Of a stretch of 64,000 bases of DNA, positions 63,440-64,000 are shown one piece after another; position 1 is the first letter of the stretch; each line of letters opens with the position of its first letter. Location: assembly GCF_029210365.1 (NCBI RefSeq), contig NZ_JARGES010000018.1:62001-126000 (forward strand), in the 5' to 3' direction. The notes beneath the pieces were generated by a model, which searched no databases, was not told where the DNA came from, and worked only from the letters and a program-made list of their open reading frames with translations. The position numbers were made by a program, and so were the translations under genes. Source of the DNA: Mesorhizobium sp. YIM 152430 (GTDB lineage: Bacteria > Pseudomonadota > Alphaproteobacteria > Rhizobiales > Rhizobiaceae).

Positions 63440-63625
63440 ATGCGCTTCCGGCTTCTTTTCCTTCTCGCCCTTCCCGCCTGCTCGACCTTCGATGCCGGCC
63501 CGCCCCCCGTGCCGGCGGCCACCGTCGCGCCGGTCGCACCGGTCGCACCGGCCGCGCTGGTTGCTCCCGCCGATCCCGGCATCCGGCCTTTGACGGAAGA
63601 CCAGCGCGACATGCTCGACGGCTGA
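63440..63625 (+). CDS. Small lipoprotein
   Basis: A 61-residue protein with a lipobox: FRLLFLLALPACSTF, so the mature protein would be acylated at the Cys near residue 15. The mature part is Ala/Pro/Val-rich with repeats of VAPVAP and ends GIRPLTEDQRDMLDG. A longer start at 63416 is possible. Function unknown. Confidence 0.6.
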   Translation: MRFRLLFLLALPACSTFDAGPPPVPAATVAPVAPVAPAALVAPADPGIRPLTEDQRDMLDG

Positions 63626-63676
63626 TCGCGGCCATCGACGGGGACGCTCTGTTACGTTCCGTGATGCCGTTCGAGG

Positions 63677-63701
63677 GGAACGCAGCCTGCGCTCACGCAT
63701 T
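63677..63701 (+). promoter_or_regulatory. Near-consensus EcfG-like promoter
   Basis: GGAAC (63677-63681) and CATT (63698-63701) are 16 bases apart; CATT differs by one base from the EcfG -10 consensus CGTT. It lies about 90 bases upstream of the final gene. Low confidence because of the mismatch. Confidence 0.25.
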
Positions 63702-63789
63702 TTTGAGGCCTAGGGACGTCACTGAACGTTTGCGGCGCTCAAGCCCCCGGAGAAGGGGATCCGCGCCGATCATCAAAGGAGCACTCATC

Positions 63790-64000
63790 ATGCGTAAGAT
63801 CCTTCTTGCGACCGCCGCCATCGCCGCCCTCTCGGTCGGCGCGGCCCATGCCCAGACCACCCAGGAAGACACGCAGCGCGGCTTCGGCGCGACGGCCGGC
63901 GGAACGACCGGTGCCGTTGCGGGCGCCGTCGTCGGCGGCCCGATCGGCGCGATCGTCGGCGGCTTCGCCGGTGCGGTCATCGGCGCGGAAACGGCCGTTC
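63790..64000 (+). CDS. Exported glycine-zipper protein (N-terminal part; DUF1236-like)
   Basis: The ATG at 63790 has AAAGGAG about eight bases upstream. A signal peptide (MRKILLATAAIAALSVGAAHA) is followed by a glycine-zipper region (GTTGAVAGAVVGGPIGAIVG, residues 40-59) and the frame runs off the right edge after about 70 codons. The layout is that of rhizobial exported proteins which often end in DUF1236 domains; the C-terminus is not in the window. A possible stress promoter lies upstream. Confidence 0.75.
   Translation, partial: MRKILLATAAIAALSVGAAHAQTTQEDTQRGFGATAGGTTGAVAGAVVGGPIGAIVGGFAGAVIGAETAV

Overview
The window is a dense, GC-rich chromosomal segment of an alphaproteobacterium, most likely a member of the Hyphomicrobiales (Rhizobiales; Phyllobacteriaceae-like). 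The clues are the gene families themselves: a three-subunit Tat-exported formate dehydrogenase with its rhizobial accessory cassette, a PhrB-type iron-sulfur photolyase, a CioAB oxidase, separate CYTH and CHAD genes, a DUF1236-type glycine-zipper protein, an EcfG-like stress promoter and a rhizobial-type palindromic repeat. The window starts inside a WD40 gene and ends inside a small exported glycine-zipper protein.

Region 1 (1-15.1 kb) is a formate dehydrogenase locus. fdhD, mobA, a gutted mobB and moeA supply sulfuration and molybdenum cofactor. A polyferredoxin runs on the opposite strand. A tight run of poorly characterised genes (a biotin/lipoate-ligase-like protein, two rhizobial DUF families, DUF3305, DUF3306), a TorD-type chaperone and a tiny Tat peptide precede the catalytic, iron-sulfur and cytochrome b subunits. 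Region 2 (15.2-25 kb) holds mrp/apbC, a 41-residue membrane peptide, tRNA-Ser(GGA), msrA, a BMP-type nucleoside-binding protein, an MFS carrier, an ECF sigma/anti-sigma pair with a divergent DUF4394 gene, and a slyX-thioesterase-alcohol dehydrogenase operon.

Region 3 (25-33.5 kb) is a nucleoside uptake and salvage operon: ABC ATPase, two permeases, cdd, purine nucleoside phosphorylase and deoA, almost all joined by ATGA/TGATG overlaps; upp lies nearby on the other strand. A GIY-YIG/DUF4357 gene sits between the ATPase and the first permease. It is bracketed by an exact 18-bp direct repeat that carries both the upstream stop and the downstream start, so neither neighbour is damaged. This is the most unusual feature of the window.

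Region 4 (33.5-47.2 kb) mixes regulators and housekeeping genes: an Lrp-family regulator with a dyad against its start codon, dut, a DJ-1/PfpI protein, LysE, a DUF892 stress protein behind an EcfG-type promoter, CYTH-CHAD, a diguanylate cyclase, nth, an Ada-like methyltransferase, ribokinase, prfC, a GAF-EAL phosphodiesterase and a 1-Cys peroxiredoxin. Region 5 (47.2-64 kb) has a LigM-like O-demethylase with a GntR regulator and two TGTATACA-type sites, coaBC, a vapBC module, ubiB, ubiE, an adenosine deaminase, the photolyase divergent from cioAB, a CPBP protease, an N-terminal fragment of a type IIG restriction-modification protein, lepA, a Doc toxin fragment, a small lipoprotein and the final partial gene. 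No CRISPR array, rRNA, insertion sequence with a transposase or prophage was seen.
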